Assembly: GCF_018622995.1 (NCBI RefSeq)
Contig: NZ_CP076022.1
Coordinates: forward strand, 1,426,001 to 1,490,000
Length of the DNA stretch: 64,000 nucleotides
Reading direction: 5' to 3'
Source: Arthrobacter jiangjiafuii
GTDB lineage: Bacteria > Actinomycetota > Actinomycetes > Actinomycetales > Micrococcaceae
Shown piece by piece: positions 17,389 to 27,125 of the stretch. A program made the translations under genes and the position numbers. Numbering within the stretch: the stretch's first letter is position 1; every line of letters starts with the position of its first letter. The notes under the pieces were generated by a model that saw nothing but the letters and a program-made list of their open reading frames with translations, was not told the origin of the DNA and made no database searches.

Positions 17389-18771
17389 CTAGCCGTGAAG
17401 CGGCTTGCCGGCGAGGGCCATGGCGGCCTCGCCGAGAGCTTCATTCTGCGTGGGGTGGGCGTGCAGCAGGCTCGCCAGGTCTTCCGGGTAGGCTTCCCAG
17501 TTCACGATCAGCTGAGCTTCGCCGATCTGCTCGCCGATGCGTCCGCCGATCATGTGGACGCCCACGATGGGGCCGTCCTTTTCGCGGACCATCTTGATCA
17601 GGCCGGAGGAGCCCAGGATGGAGGTCTTGCCGTTGCCGGCCAGGTTGTATTCCTGGACCTGGACATTTTCGTCGCCCAGCTTGGCCTTGGCAGCCTTCTC
17701 GGTCAGGCCCACGGAGGCGATTTCCGGCTCGCAGTAGGTGACCTTGGGGATGTTCACGTCTTCGACGATAACCGGGTTGAGGCCGGCAATCTCCTCGGCG
17801 ACGAAGATGCCCTGCTGGAAGCCGCGGTGGGCCAGCTGCAGGCCGGGAACAATGTCGCCGACGGCGAAGACGTTGCCGACGCCGGTGTGCAGGCGCTCGT
17901 TGGTGATCACGAAACCGCGGTCCATGGTGAGGCCGGCCTCTTCGTAGCCCAGGTTGGCGGTGACCGGTCCGCGGCCGACGGCCACGAGCAGAAGGTCCGC
18001 TTCATAGGTCTTGCCGTCAGCCAGGGTGACGACCACGCCGTCGTCGTTCTGCTTGACGTTGTCGAAGAAGATGCCCGTGCTGAACTTGATGCCGCGCTTC
18101 TTGTAGGCGCGCTCAAGCTGCTTCACGATCGCTGCGTCTTCGTTCGGCACCAGCGAGGGAAGGCCCTCGATGATGGTGACGTCCACGCCGAAGGAATTCC
18201 AGACCGAGGCGAACTCGACGCCGATGACGCCGCCGCCCAGGATGATGGCGCTCTTCGGAACGGTGTCCATCTTCAGGGCCTGGTCCGAGGTGATGACCTT
18301 GCCGCCGATTTCCAGTCCCGGCAGTGAACGGGAGTAGGAGCCGGTGGCCAGGATGATGTTGGCGCCCGTGTAGGTGGTGCCGTTGACCTCGATGGTCTTT
18401 TCGCTGGTGAGCTTGCCTTCACCCTCGATGACAGTGATGCCCTTGGACTTGATCAGGCCCTGCAGTCCGCGGAACTTGCCGGCGATGATGTTGTCCTTGT
18501 AGGAGTTCACCGCCACCATGTCAATGGAGTCGAAGGTGGCGTTGATGCCGTACTTCGCTGCGGACTTGGCGTTTTCGGCGATTTCCGCCGAGTGCAGCAG
18601 CGCCTTGGTGGGGATGCAGCCGTTGTGCAGGCAGGTGCCGCCCAGCTTCCCCTTTTCAATGAGTCCTACTGAGAAACCCAGTTCCACGGAGCGAAGGGCA
18701 GCGGCGTAGCCGCCGCTTCCCCCTCCGAGGATCAGGATGTCGAATTCTTGCGCAGTTGCCTTTTCGGCCAC
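17389..18771 (-). CDS. lpdA: Dihydrolipoyl dehydrogenase (E3)
   Basis: FAD enzyme that reoxidises dihydrolipoamide with NAD+. 460 residues. FAD-binding ILGGGSGGYAAALRS, redox disulfide Cys47/Cys52 in GGTCLHNGCIPTKAL, NAD-binding GGGVIGVEFASVW, second FAD motif VFAVGDIVPGLQLAH, and C-terminal catalytic HPTQNE are all present. The start is GTG 18771, with GGGAG about seven bases upstream. It is the first gene of the lpdA-sucB block and supplies E3 to the SucB complex. Confidence 0.97.
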   Translation of the reverse strand: MAEKATAQEFDILILGGGSGGYAAALRSVELGFSVGLIEKGKLGGTCLHNGCIPTKALLHSAEIAENAKSAAKYGINATFDSIDMVAVNSYKDNIIAGKFRGLQGLIKSKGITVIEGEGKLTSEKTIEVNGTTYTGANIILATGSYSRSLPGLEIGGKVITSDQALKMDTVPKSAIILGGGVIGVEFASVWNSFGVDVTIIEGLPSLVPNEDAAIVKQLERAYKKRGIKFSTGIFFDNVKQNDDGVVVTLADGKTYEADLLLVAVGRGPVTANLGYEEAGLTMDRGFVITNERLHTGVGNVFAVGDIVPGLQLAHRGFQQGIFVAEEIAGLNPVIVEDVNIPKVTYCEPEIASVGLTEKAAKAKLGDENVQVQEYNLAGNGKTSILGSSGLIKMVREKDGPIVGVHMIGGRIGEQIGEAQLIVNWEAYPEDLASLLHAHPTQNEALGEAAMALAGKPLHG

Positions 18772-18854
18772 TTGGACGCTCCCTCGCGTAATCGGTGACG
18801 CACATGGGCGCGTCGTTTTAGTGATTTGGGCGGTTGTGATCGTCTCTCACACTA

Positions 18855-18901
18855 TCCCGCCGGCAGGGCTCCATCCACTCAATGAAGGTCCGCCGGCGGG
18901 A
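18855..18901 (-). terminator. Hairpin downstream of pepA
   Basis: Perfect 10-bp inverted repeat (18855-18864 with 18892-18901) with a 27-base loop. It sits in the 206-base gap between the pepA stop and the lpdA start; the long loop makes terminator function uncertain. Confidence 0.5.
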
Positions 18902-18977
18902 ACTGTAAGGAGAAACACCAGCCACAACTGTCATTCCAGGTGCCCCCGGGCAGGGGGCGGTGCTATAGGTGCGCCCG

Positions 18978-20510
18978 TTATGCGGAGCGGGAAACCACGT
19001 CTTCGGCGTAGGCCACAAGCGTGCGGACTGCGACGCCGGTGCCTTCCTTGGGCGTGTAGCCGTACGGTGAGCCTTCGTTGAAGGCCGGACCGGCGATGTC
19101 CAGGTGCGCCCACGGGATCTTCACGCCGTCGACCTCGCCGACAAATTCCCGCAGGAACGTCGCGGCGGTCATCATGCCGCCAAACCGCTCGCCGTGGTTG
19201 GCGATATCCGCAACCTGAGAATCCAGGCTGGCACGGAGTTCTTCCGGAATCGGCATCGGCCAGAACAGCTCGCCGGCGCGGTCCGCGGCGGCCTTCACGG
19301 CGTCGCGCACTCCTTCTTCACCCATGACGGCTGAAACGCGGTTGCCCAGGGCGATCATCTGCGCGCCGGTCAGGGTGGCGACGTCAATCAGGACGTCCGG
19401 TGCCTCCTCGGAAGCCGCAACCAGGCCGTCGGCCATGACCAGGCGGCCTTCGGCGTCGGTGTTCAGCACCTCGACGGTACGGCCGCCGTATGTGGTCATG
19501 ACATCGCCTGGACGCTGCGCGGTGCCCGAGGGCATGTTCTCCGCCAGGCACAGCCAGGCGGTGACCTTGACCGGCAGGCCCAGTTCGGCGATGGCGAGCA
19601 GGGCGTTCAGGACGACGGCGGCGCCGCCCATGTCGCACTTCATGGTCTGCATGCCGGCAGCGGGCTTCAGCGAGAGTCCGCCGGAATCGAAGGTGATGCC
19701 CTTGCCCACCAGGGCCAGCTTGGCCTTGGGGCGCTGCGGGGCGTATTCCAGCTTGACCATGCGCGGCGGCCGCGAGGAGCCCTTGCCGACGCCCATCAGG
19801 CCGCCGAAGCCGTCCCGCTCCAGCTTCTTCTCATCCATCACCGTGATCTTGACCTTGGCGCCAAGCGGCTTGGCCAGGTCCTTGGCAGCGGCGGCGAACG
19901 TCTCGGGGTAGAGGTGGCTCGGCGGCTGGTTGACCAGGGTGCGGGTCGCATTGACCGCGCGGCCCAGGATGCGGGCGCGCTCCAAAGCCGGCTTGAGTGC
20001 CTTCTCATCGGCGGCGGGCGTGACGATGATGATGCTGGCCACCGGGGACTTGACCGCTGTGCCCTTGGCAGTGCGGTGCTCGCTGTAGCTGTACGCGCCG
20101 AAGAGCGCACCCTCGGCAACGGCTGCGGCGTCGGACACGGTGGCGGCGGGCAGGGCCAGGGCAACCGATTCGGTGCCGGCCAGCTGGCGGATCGCTGAGC
20201 CCGCGGCACGGCGCAGGGCTTCGGAAGTGAGCGGAACGCCGGCGGCAACCTTGCCCACTCCGGCGAGCACCAGCATCTGGGCTTCCAGCTCGGGCAGGCC
20301 GGGCAGGCGGTGAACCTCGTCGGCGGCACCGGTGACCCCGAGCAGCGGCAGTGAGGCAGCCAGTGCTGAGGCAGCCTTGGGGCTGAGCGGGCTCTCAATC
20401 AAAACGGGGCCGCCGGGAGTCTGGCCGATCCCCACCACCAATGCCTGGGCCGGTACTTTCTGTACGTCCCTGGAAATCACCGACAGGTTTGGCTCGTTCG
20501 TTCTGATCAC
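18978..20510 (-). CDS. pepA: Leucyl aminopeptidase (M17)
   Basis: Cytosolic zinc/manganese aminopeptidase removing N-terminal residues from peptides. 510 residues: a variable N-terminal domain, then the M17 catalytic domain with KGITFDSGGLSLKP, MKCDMGGAA, the signature NTDAEGRLVMAD, and DVATLTGAQ. These carry the two-metal ligands. The start is GTG 20510, preceded by AAGGA nine bases upstream. The gene ends about 200 bases before lpdA and is divergent from the PAC2 gene. Confidence 0.96.
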   Translation of the reverse strand: MIRTNEPNLSVISRDVQKVPAQALVVGIGQTPGGPVLIESPLSPKAASALAASLPLLGVTGAADEVHRLPGLPELEAQMLVLAGVGKVAAGVPLTSEALRRAAGSAIRQLAGTESVALALPAATVSDAAAVAEGALFGAYSYSEHRTAKGTAVKSPVASIIIVTPAADEKALKPALERARILGRAVNATRTLVNQPPSHLYPETFAAAAKDLAKPLGAKVKITVMDEKKLERDGFGGLMGVGKGSSRPPRMVKLEYAPQRPKAKLALVGKGITFDSGGLSLKPAAGMQTMKCDMGGAAVVLNALLAIAELGLPVKVTAWLCLAENMPSGTAQRPGDVMTTYGGRTVEVLNTDAEGRLVMADGLVAASEEAPDVLIDVATLTGAQMIALGNRVSAVMGEEGVRDAVKAAADRAGELFWPMPIPEELRASLDSQVADIANHGERFGGMMTAATFLREFVGEVDGVKIPWAHLDIAGPAFNEGSPYGYTPKEGTGVAVRTLVAYAEDVVSRSA

Positions 20511-20818
20511 GAAGTTTCATCCTTAGCGTTTTGCGCGAATTGTGGTGAGCGCCGCGGTCTAACGTTTCCCGACATGCATGCGCCGGGAGCGGCTCCTCGT
20601 ACCGATCGTAGTCTCTTGCCCGCACCGCGTCCGTTCGTGAAGCGTTACCGTGCGCCATCGGGGGAGACGGGAATGAAACGCGGGGGCGGCGGCGTTTAGG
20701 GTTGAGTACACAGCGCGTCCTGCGCCGTACCTGCCGGCGGCCGAGGTTTCTCCCGCCGCGGCAGAGGAAATCCAGAGCCCGGGGGACCGAAGCGCATGGA
20801 AGCACAGAAGGGGAAGAC

Positions 20819-21859
20819 ATGCTTGATCCGCTGACCCTGTTCAACCTGAATCCCGAGGTGGCCGACGACGAGGCCCTGCACGGATTGCAGCTTCTGGTGG
20901 GCTTCACCGGGTTCGCCGAAGCCGGCCACGTGGTGTCGCAGATCCGGGACGAACTGCTGGAGACCCTGGAACACGACGTGGTGGCGACGTTCGACGCCGA
21001 CCAGCTCATTGACTACCGGGCACGCCGGCCGCAGATCTTCTTCCAGGAAGACCATCTGGAGGACTACGAGCCGCCGCTGCTGAACCTGTACCGGATGTAT
21101 GACGGGCTGGGGGAGCCGTTCCTGTTCCTGACCGGTTTTGAACCCGATGTGCAGTGGGAACGCTTCGCGGCCGCCGTCGTGCACCTGGCCAAAACCTTTG
21201 ACGTGCAGTTGGTGAGCTGGATCCACTCCATTCCCATGCCCGTACCGCACACCCGGCCGGTGGGCGTCACCGTGCACGGCAACCGCCCGGACTTGATGAC
21301 AGGCATCAGCGCCTGGCGGCCCACCGCCCAGATCCAGGCGGCCGTGGGTCATATCCTGGAACTGCGGCTCACGCAGGCGGGGATCGATGTCCTTGGCCAT
21401 GCCATGCACGTGCCGCACTATCTGGCCGAGGCCGAGTTCCCACCCGCCGCCGTCGCCGGCCTGGAGTACCTGGGTGCAGCTGCTTCGCTGATGCTGCCCA
21501 CGGACCGGCTCCGCGAGGCCGGCCGCGACGTCGAACGCCAGATCGCCGAACAGGTGGAGGCCTCAGCCGACGTCAAGGGTGTGGTGGCCACACTCGAGAA
21601 GCGCTACGACGAATACACCGACAGCACAGTGCGCCGTTCCCTGCTCGTGAAGGACAACGACGAACTTGCCGACGCCGAGGAACTCGGTGCCGCCGTCGAG
21701 GCCTACCTGGCCAGCCCGCAGGCGGAAGAGGAGTCGGAAGCGCTGCGGCCCGAAACACACGAGGCAACGGAGGAAACGGAAACCGGTGGGACAACGGACG
21801 GGCACGCCGACCAGCAGTTCGGAACGACGCCGCGGGATCAGTCGCCGCGCGACTCCTAA
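20819..21859 (+). CDS. PAC2 family protein (proteasome-assembly-chaperone-like)
   Basis: 346 residues. The PAC2 fold is visible in LLVGFTGFAEAGHVVSQI, LFLTGFEPDVQWERF and the strand WIHSIPMPVPHTRPVGVT. An acidic, disordered C-terminal tail of about 60 residues follows. Actinobacterial PAC2 proteins are common near proteasome genes or alone, and their role is unproven. I chose ATG 20819 because it has AAGGGGAAG upstream and starts the conserved LDPLTLFNLNP. The open frame back to 20702 lacks a ribosome binding site. The MFS gene follows after 15 bases, so they are probably one operon. Confidence 0.9.
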   Translation: MLDPLTLFNLNPEVADDEALHGLQLLVGFTGFAEAGHVVSQIRDELLETLEHDVVATFDADQLIDYRARRPQIFFQEDHLEDYEPPLLNLYRMYDGLGEPFLFLTGFEPDVQWERFAAAVVHLAKTFDVQLVSWIHSIPMPVPHTRPVGVTVHGNRPDLMTGISAWRPTAQIQAAVGHILELRLTQAGIDVLGHAMHVPHYLAEAEFPPAAVAGLEYLGAAASLMLPTDRLREAGRDVERQIAEQVEASADVKGVVATLEKRYDEYTDSTVRRSLLVKDNDELADAEELGAAVEAYLASPQAEEESEALRPETHEATEETETGGTTDGHADQQFGTTPRDQSPRDS

Positions 21860-21874
21860 TCCCGGGGTGGCTGC

Positions 21875-23233
21875 GTGAACGGCAGGCGCGCCTGGCTGGT
21901 GTGGGGCGTCAGCGTCCTGGCCTATCTGGCAGCGGTCACGCAGCGGACCACGTTCGGCGTTGCGGGGCTCGAAGCGACCGCCCGTTTTGACGCGACCGCG
22001 TCCATCCTGTCGGTCTTCACCGTGGTGCAGCTGCTGGTCTACGCCGGGCTGCAGATCCCGGTGGGCGTCCTGGTGGACCGGTTTGGTCCGCGCCTGCTGA
22101 TTGCCGGCGGCGCCGGGCTGATGATGGCCGGGCAGCTGCAGCTGGCCACGGCGGATTCGGTGGCCGGCGGCATCCTGGGTCGGTCCCTGGTCGGGGCCGG
22201 CGATGCCTTGACCTTCATCAGCGTATTGCGGCTGCTGCCGGCCTGGTTCACCGGCCGGCAGATCCCGATCCTGACCCAGTGGACCGGGATCGTGGGGCAG
22301 CTGGGCCAGATTGCCAGCGCCATTCCCTTTGCCTTTGTCCTGCACCGGTTCGGCTGGAGCCCGGCCTTTGTGTCGGCGGCTTCACTGTCGGTCCTTGCCC
22401 TGGTGCTGACTCTTCTCTTGGTCCGGAACCGGCCGCCCGGGACCGCAGGCCCGCAGGTGCTGCCGCTGCGGCAGACCGCCACCTCCCTTGCGCAGGCCTG
22501 GCGCCAGCCCGGCACCCGCCTGGGCATGTGGACGCACTTCACCATCCAGTTCCCCGGCACGGTGTTCGTGATGATGTGGGGCTTCCCGTACCTGGTCAGC
22601 GCCGAAGGGGTGGATTCCTCGTGGGCCTCGGCCCTGATGACGCTCTTTGTGGTGGTGGCCGTGATCTGCGGTCCCTGGCTGGGCTCCTGGGTGGGACGGC
22701 ATCCGCTGCGCCGTTCCACGATGGTGCTGCTGATCGCCGGGGCGATGGCCTGCGCCTGGCTGGCCGTGCTGCTCTATCCGGGCCCGGCACCGCTGTGGCT
22801 CCTGGCACTGCTGGTGGCCGTCCTGGCGATCGGCGGTCCGGGGTCGATGATCGGCTTTGATTTTGCGCGCACCTACAATCCCGGGAACCGGCTGGGCACC
22901 GCCACCGGCATCGTGAACATCGGGGGATTCATTGCCTCGCTGGTATCCATGTACCTGATCGGTGTGGTGCTGGATGTGCTCAATGCCGCCGGCTTCTCCG
23001 GAGGGGACCTGTACGCCCTGGATTCCTTCCGCATCGCCCTCGCCGTCCAGTTTGTGGTGATGGGATTCGGTGTCGCCGGGATCCTATCGACGCGGGCCAA
23101 GGTCCGGGCGCGGATGGCCGACGACGGCGTTCGGCTGCCGCCGCTGCGGCAGGCCCTGGCCCGGGAGCGGTTGCGCAAACAGGCCGCACGCAGGGGCACG
23201 GAACAGTCCTCCCCGGGCAACGAAACCGGGTAA
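21875..23233 (+). CDS. MFS transporter, NarK/CynX-like
   Basis: 452 residues with 12 predicted membrane helices. Loop 2-3 motif GVLVDRFGPRLLIAGGAGL is the MFS motif A. The second half has a weaker counterpart (GSWVGRHPLRRSTMV). A basic C-terminal tail follows (about 410-452). The start is GTG 21875 with a poor ribosome binding site, probably coupled to the PAC2 gene. The substrate cannot be deduced; the overall pattern resembles nitrate/nitrite or anion-type permeases only loosely. Confidence 0.88.
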   Translation: MNGRRAWLVWGVSVLAYLAAVTQRTTFGVAGLEATARFDATASILSVFTVVQLLVYAGLQIPVGVLVDRFGPRLLIAGGAGLMMAGQLQLATADSVAGGILGRSLVGAGDALTFISVLRLLPAWFTGRQIPILTQWTGIVGQLGQIASAIPFAFVLHRFGWSPAFVSAASLSVLALVLTLLLVRNRPPGTAGPQVLPLRQTATSLAQAWRQPGTRLGMWTHFTIQFPGTVFVMMWGFPYLVSAEGVDSSWASALMTLFVVVAVICGPWLGSWVGRHPLRRSTMVLLIAGAMACAWLAVLLYPGPAPLWLLALLVAVLAIGGPGSMIGFDFARTYNPGNRLGTATGIVNIGGFIASLVSMYLIGVVLDVLNAAGFSGGDLYALDSFRIALAVQFVVMGFGVAGILSTRAKVRARMADDGVRLPPLRQALARERLRKQAARRGTEQSSPGNETG

Positions 23234-23347
23234 CGCTCCGGGCACCGGCCCTCCACCGCCGGCGGGTTCCTTTGGTGCTGATGCGCGTTGTGCACAGCCG
23301 GTGGCGCAGTGCTGGCTGCCGGCGCCGCACCGGGCCAGGCTCGGGGC

Positions 23348-24673
23348 ATGACGAACATCCCCAGTGCCCGCGAATCCCAGCAGGAGCCCTTCCGTGTAAG
23401 CGGTCCGGCCGACATCCTGGCGTTCATTCCCCACAGTCTCGGTTTCGCTCCGCAGGAATCGCTGGTCCTGATGACCATGAACACCGCGCGGCTCGGTGCC
23501 ACGCTGCGCCTTGACCTGCCCGCTGCGGCTCTGGACTACCGCGGGTACGCCGCCAGGGTGGCCGGACTCCTGCGCTCCGACGAGAGCGCGGACGGTGTCC
23601 TCATGGCTGTGTACACGGACCGTGCATGGAAGCGGGCGGACAGCCCGCCGTACCTGCGGCTTGTCACCGCGCTGGGGGAGTGCCTTGCCGATGCGGGGCT
23701 GCCCATCCGTGATGGATGGCTGGTGTCGGCAGCCACCTGGCGCGACTACTTTTGCAGCGACAACGCCTGCTGCCCCTGGCCCGGCCACCCGCTGGGGCAG
23801 ATTTCAGACAGCTCCCTGAGCGCTGAAATGGTGTTCCGCGGCAGCGCCTACGCCCGAACCCTCGATGAAGCCGTTGGCCAGGACCAGCCGGCGCCGTGGG
23901 AACACGGCCGGGAAACAGCCGCCCATGCCCGGGCCTTTGCCCGCCGGATCAGCGGCCACTGGTGCCGGTATCCGCAGTTCTCCGGCACCCTTGCGGTCTG
24001 GGACCGGTTCTTCACAGAAGCCGCGGCACCTGCCGGTGCTCCCGGGGAGCGGCCGCGGGGCTGCGCACAGCTTCGCGCCGACCCGGAGGCAGCCGGTTTC
24101 CTGCTGGCAAGCCTGCGGGCCCGGCCGGTGCGGGACACGCTGTTGGTGATGGCGGCACTGGGACGCAGCCGGGCCGTTGCCGGCGCTGCTGCCTGCGGGC
24201 TGCTGGCGGCCGATACCCGCCGTCCCGTCCTGCCTTCAGCTCACGCCGTCCAGGCCGACTCCCTGGATCCGGACTCACTGGACCCGCTGGAACCGGACCG
24301 GAAAGCCGGGGCGGATTTCCGGTCCGTCCTGGTAGGGCAGTATGGCCAGGCTCCGGATTGGCGCGGTTTGGACGCCGCATCCCTGGTCTTCGCTGAGCTC
24401 CTTGCGGCCCACGCAGATCCGGAGAGCGGGGACGAGGACGGTGAGGCAGCCGCTGCCCTGCTCAGCCTCCTGGCCTGGGCGGAGTGGGCGCGGGGGCGCG
24501 GATCGCGTGCACAGATCTATCTGGCCCGGTGCCTGGACTCCCATCCCGGCTACCGCCTGGCGGAGCTGTTACAGGAACTGCTGGCCACCGGGATGTTCCC
24601 GGCCTGGGCGCAGAACCCGGCCACGGCATGGAAGGGAGCCGCCGGAGAACGTGCCAGCCGTGGCCCGGAATAG
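23348..24673 (+). CDS. DUF4192 domain protein
   Basis: 441 residues. The N-terminal block FRVSGPADILAFIPHSLGFAPQ followed by ESLVLM is the start of DUF4192, an actinobacterial family of unknown function. The Cys/Trp-rich ATWRDYFCSDNACCPWPGHP is also characteristic and may bind metal. The rest is helical and Ala-rich. ATG 23348 was chosen at the family start; a CAGGCT sequence lies six bases before it, a weak version of the leaderless layout seen elsewhere here. The longer frame from 23288 is unsupported. Confidence 0.88.
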   Translation: MTNIPSARESQQEPFRVSGPADILAFIPHSLGFAPQESLVLMTMNTARLGATLRLDLPAAALDYRGYAARVAGLLRSDESADGVLMAVYTDRAWKRADSPPYLRLVTALGECLADAGLPIRDGWLVSAATWRDYFCSDNACCPWPGHPLGQISDSSLSAEMVFRGSAYARTLDEAVGQDQPAPWEHGRETAAHARAFARRISGHWCRYPQFSGTLAVWDRFFTEAAAPAGAPGERPRGCAQLRADPEAAGFLLASLRARPVRDTLLVMAALGRSRAVAGAAACGLLAADTRRPVLPSAHAVQADSLDPDSLDPLEPDRKAGADFRSVLVGQYGQAPDWRGLDAASLVFAELLAAHADPESGDEDGEAAAALLSLLAWAEWARGRGSRAQIYLARCLDSHPGYRLAELLQELLATGMFPAWAQNPATAWKGAAGERASRGPE

Positions 24674-25062
24674 CCCGGTGCAGGCGCGGCCACCACGAGG
24701 CCCGGCAAGGAACGGGTCCGGACGGGCTGCCGGCGGCACAACTCGCTGCACAACGCGGCGCACAACTCGACGCACAGCGCGCCGCTCCGGGACCTGCCCG
24801 GGACGCCCGGCCGATGCCGCCGCGGTTGATGGCACCGACGGGAAATCGTGAGACAATGGGAACCGAGACCCGGTCGGGTTCGTGTATCAAGTATCGCTTC
24901 TTGGACCTTTTGCTGTTGCAGAGGGAACAGAAACCGAAGTGTGAGTGTTCCCTCAGGAGCAACCATTATCGGGATCGCTTGAAATCAAGCACGGACTTGA
25001 CAGGGTCATAGTGGTGTTGCCCCCAATGGCGATTCCACAGCCCGCCGTATGAAAGGTTTTCT
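24674..25062 (+). promoter_or_regulatory. 389-base sigA upstream region with long structured leader
   Basis: No supported gene lies here. A -10-like GACAAT (24852-24857) would start a transcript about 200 bases before sigA. The leader contains a perfect 9-bp stem (24921-24929 with 24946-24954) and a 6-bp stem with a two-base loop (24977-24982 with 24985-24990). It also holds a TTGACA at 24998-25003. Two short upstream reading frames lack ribosome binding sites. Promoter position is inferred only. Confidence 0.4.
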
Positions 25063-26358
25063 GTGTCGCCGAGAAAGACAACTGCAGTCGAAGAGACTGA
25101 CACTGCAAGCAAGCGCACTGCCGTGGACGAAGCGTCGGCCGCTCCGGCTCCGATGGAAGCTGCTGCCGGCGAGAAGACTGCTGTGAAGACGGTCCGCAAG
25201 GCCGCGGCACGGAAGCCCGCCGCTGCTAAGGCTGGCACCGCTGCAGCCCGCAAGCCCGCCGCCAAGTCGGCCAAGGCCGCCAAGGCAGCAGCTGCAGCGG
25301 AGGAGGAAGAGTCCCGGCGTGCCGCCGAGCCCGCTGAGCCGGAGCTCGACGAAGCCGCAGCGCCCGAGGCAGTACCCACAGGTTCCGGGTTTGTGTACTC
25401 CGACGCCGACGACGATGACGCCCCTGCCCAGCAGGTCGTCTCCGCAGGCGCCACGGCCGACCCGGTCAAGGACTACCTGAAGCAGATCGGCAAGGTTGCC
25501 CTGCTGAATGCAGAGCAGGAAGTTGACCTGGCCCTGCGCATCGAAGCCGGTCTGTTTGCCGACGAGAAGCTCGCAGCGGATCCGGACATGGACCCCAAGC
25601 TCAAGCGCGAGCTTGAATTTATCGTCCACGACGGCAAGCGCGCCAAGAACCACCTCCTGGAGGCCAACCTCCGCCTGGTGGTCTCCCTGGCCAAGCGCTA
25701 CACCGGCCGCGGCATGCTGTTCCTGGACCTTATCCAGGAAGGCAACCTGGGCCTGATCCGTGCAGTCGAGAAGTTCGACTACACCAAGGGCTTCAAGTTC
25801 TCCACGTATGCCACTTGGTGGATCCGCCAGGCCATCACCCGCGCCATGGCTGACCAGGCCCGCACCATCCGTATACCGGTGCACATGGTCGAGGTCATCA
25901 ACAAGCTGGCCCGCGTCCAGCGCCAGATGCTCCAGGACCTGGGCCGCGAGCCCGCTCCGGAAGAGCTGGCCCTGGAATTGGACATGACTCCTGAAAAGGT
26001 TGTTGAAGTCCAGAAGTACGGCCGGGAACCCATCTCGCTGCACACGCCCCTGGGCGAGGACGGCGACTCCGAGTTCGGTGACCTCATCGAGGACTCCGAA
26101 GCCGTTGTCCCTGCCGATGCGGTGAGCTTCACCCTGCTGCAGGAACAGCTGCACTCGGTGCTGGATACCCTCTCCGAGCGTGAAGCCGGTGTTGTGGCCA
26201 TGCGCTTCGGCCTGACGGACGGCCAGCCTAAGACACTGGATGAGATCGGAAAGGTTTACGGGGTCACCCGCGAACGTATCCGCCAGATCGAGTCCAAGAC
26301 CATGTCCAAGCTGCGTCACCCGTCTCGTTCCCAGGTGCTGCGCGACTACTTGGACTAA
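25063..26358 (+). CDS. sigA: Principal RNA polymerase sigma factor (SigA/HrdB/RpoD)
   Basis: 431 residues. The first ~120 are a Lys/Ala/Pro-rich disordered extension, as in other actinobacterial principal sigma factors. Region 1.2 ([21 protein letters not shown]), region 2 with the RpoD box ([20 protein letters not shown]) and -10 recognition helix ([14 protein letters not shown]), region 3, and region 4 with [20 protein letters not shown] are all intact. The start is GTG 25063 with AAAGG upstream. The following convergent gene is the DUF7455 zinc protein, a conserved neighbour. Confidence 0.98.
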   Translation: MSPRKTTAVEETDTASKRTAVDEASAAPAPMEAAAGEKTAVKTVRKAAARKPAAAKAGTAAARKPAAKSAKAAKAAAAAEEEESRRAAEPAEPELDEAAAPEAVPTGSGFVYSDADDDDAPAQQVVSAGATADPVKDYLKQIGKVALLNAEQEVDLALRIEAGLFADEKLAADPDMDPKLKRELEFIVHDGKRAKNHLLEANLRLVVSLAKRYTGRGMLFLDLIQEGNLGLIRAVEKFDYTKGFKFSTYATWWIRQAITRAMADQARTIRIPVHMVEVINKLARVQRQMLQDLGREPAPEELALELDMTPEKVVEVQKYGREPISLHTPLGEDGDSEFGDLIEDSEAVVPADAVSFTLLQEQLHSVLDTLSEREAGVVAMRFGLTDGQPKTLDEIGKVYGVTRERIRQIESKTMSKLRHPSRSQVLRDYLD

Positions 26359-26399
26359 TCCCTGCCGGTGCCCCGCACCTGCATTGAGTCCTGTGGGAT

Positions 26400-26435
26400 G
26401 ATGCCTCCGCTCCGCTTCGGCGGGGCGGAGGCATC
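26400..26435 (+). terminator. Intrinsic terminator of sigA
   Basis: 16-bp stem (26400-26415 with 26420-26435) with a TTCG loop and a single wobble pair, 41 bases after the sigA stop. Confidence 0.85.
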
Positions 26436-26446
26436 CTGCGTTAACG

Positions 26447-26516
26447 GTCCCGCCGGCCGGGTCCCGCCGGCCGGGTCCCGCCGGCCGGGTCCCGCCGGCC
26501 GGGTCCCGCCGGTTGG
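26447..26516. repeat. Five tandem copies of a 14-bp GC-only-rich unit
   Basis: GTCCCGCCGGCCGG repeats five times without gaps from 26447; the fifth copy has TT for CC. It lies between the two terminators of the convergent sigA/DUF7455 junction. Each unit contains the palindrome CCGGCCGG overlapping GCCGGC. Confidence 0.95.
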
Positions 26517-26559
26517 GGTGCGGCACAGGTACCTGGCGGCGAAACCCAACCGGACATGA

Positions 26560-26594
26560 AAAGGATCCCTCCCGCATGGCGGAAGGGATCCTTT
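26560..26594 (-). terminator. Intrinsic terminator of the DUF7455 gene
   Basis: 16-bp stem with one mismatch (26560-26575 with 26579-26594) and a three-base loop; the minus strand ends the stem in a T run. Confidence 0.8.
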
Positions 26595-26646
26595 CAAGCT
26601 GTATGCGGTGCCCGGGTGTTCCGGTCACACCGCCAGTGTTGCGTCC

Positions 26647-26871
26647 CTAGTCTGCGGGGACCGGAACGGCCTTTACCGTCAGCCTGGAGGTTTCATCCTG
26701 CCATTCCGAGGTAAGGGGACGGAGGTTGGCCTCCACGGCCCGTGCATGGTGGCCGCAGAAGAGCAGCTCACCGCCCGAGGATTCAAGTACCGCACGTACG
26801 TACGCCTGCGCGCCGCAGCGGTCACAGCGGTCCAGCGTATTCAGTTCACGAGTAGCTACTGCTGCCGTCAT
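26647..26871 (-). CDS. Small zinc-binding protein, DUF7455
   Basis: 74 residues. CDRCGAQAYVRA and LLFCGHHA form a CxxC...CxxH pattern expected to bind one zinc. This small actinobacterial family lies next to the principal sigma factor gene, as here; the function is unknown. The start ATG 26871 has a strong GAGGAGG seven bases upstream. A TTATAT -10-like element lies further up on the minus strand (near 26905). The neighbourhood suggests a transcription-related role, which is only inference. Confidence 0.9.
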   Translation of the reverse strand: MTAAVATRELNTLDRCDRCGAQAYVRAVLESSGGELLFCGHHARAVEANLRPLTSEWQDETSRLTVKAVPVPAD

Positions 26872-27125
26872 GAAAGCCTCCTCAAGGGTGTTGATACTTC
26901 ATATAACCATCTTTACGCCGCGCTCCTTGGCGCATGGGCCCGCCTTTCGCTCTACGCGTACCAATCCGGCGCGCTTTCGTGAGGTAATTCACGGCGCTGA
27001 GTCGCTGCGGGCCAGTGTCGGTGCAGGGCCTTAACCTTGGAAGTGGCCCGGTTTTTGTCCGGGTCCACAGCTTGCTCGGCGATCCGCCGACTAACGGTCC
27101 CCAAGGCCTGAGGAGTTTTGAACAC

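Noticed and set aside
24856-25011. Short Cys/Lys-rich frame (ATG 24856) before sigA
   Set aside because: Its ATG overlaps the likely -10 element, there is no ribosome binding site, and it overlaps the leader hairpins.
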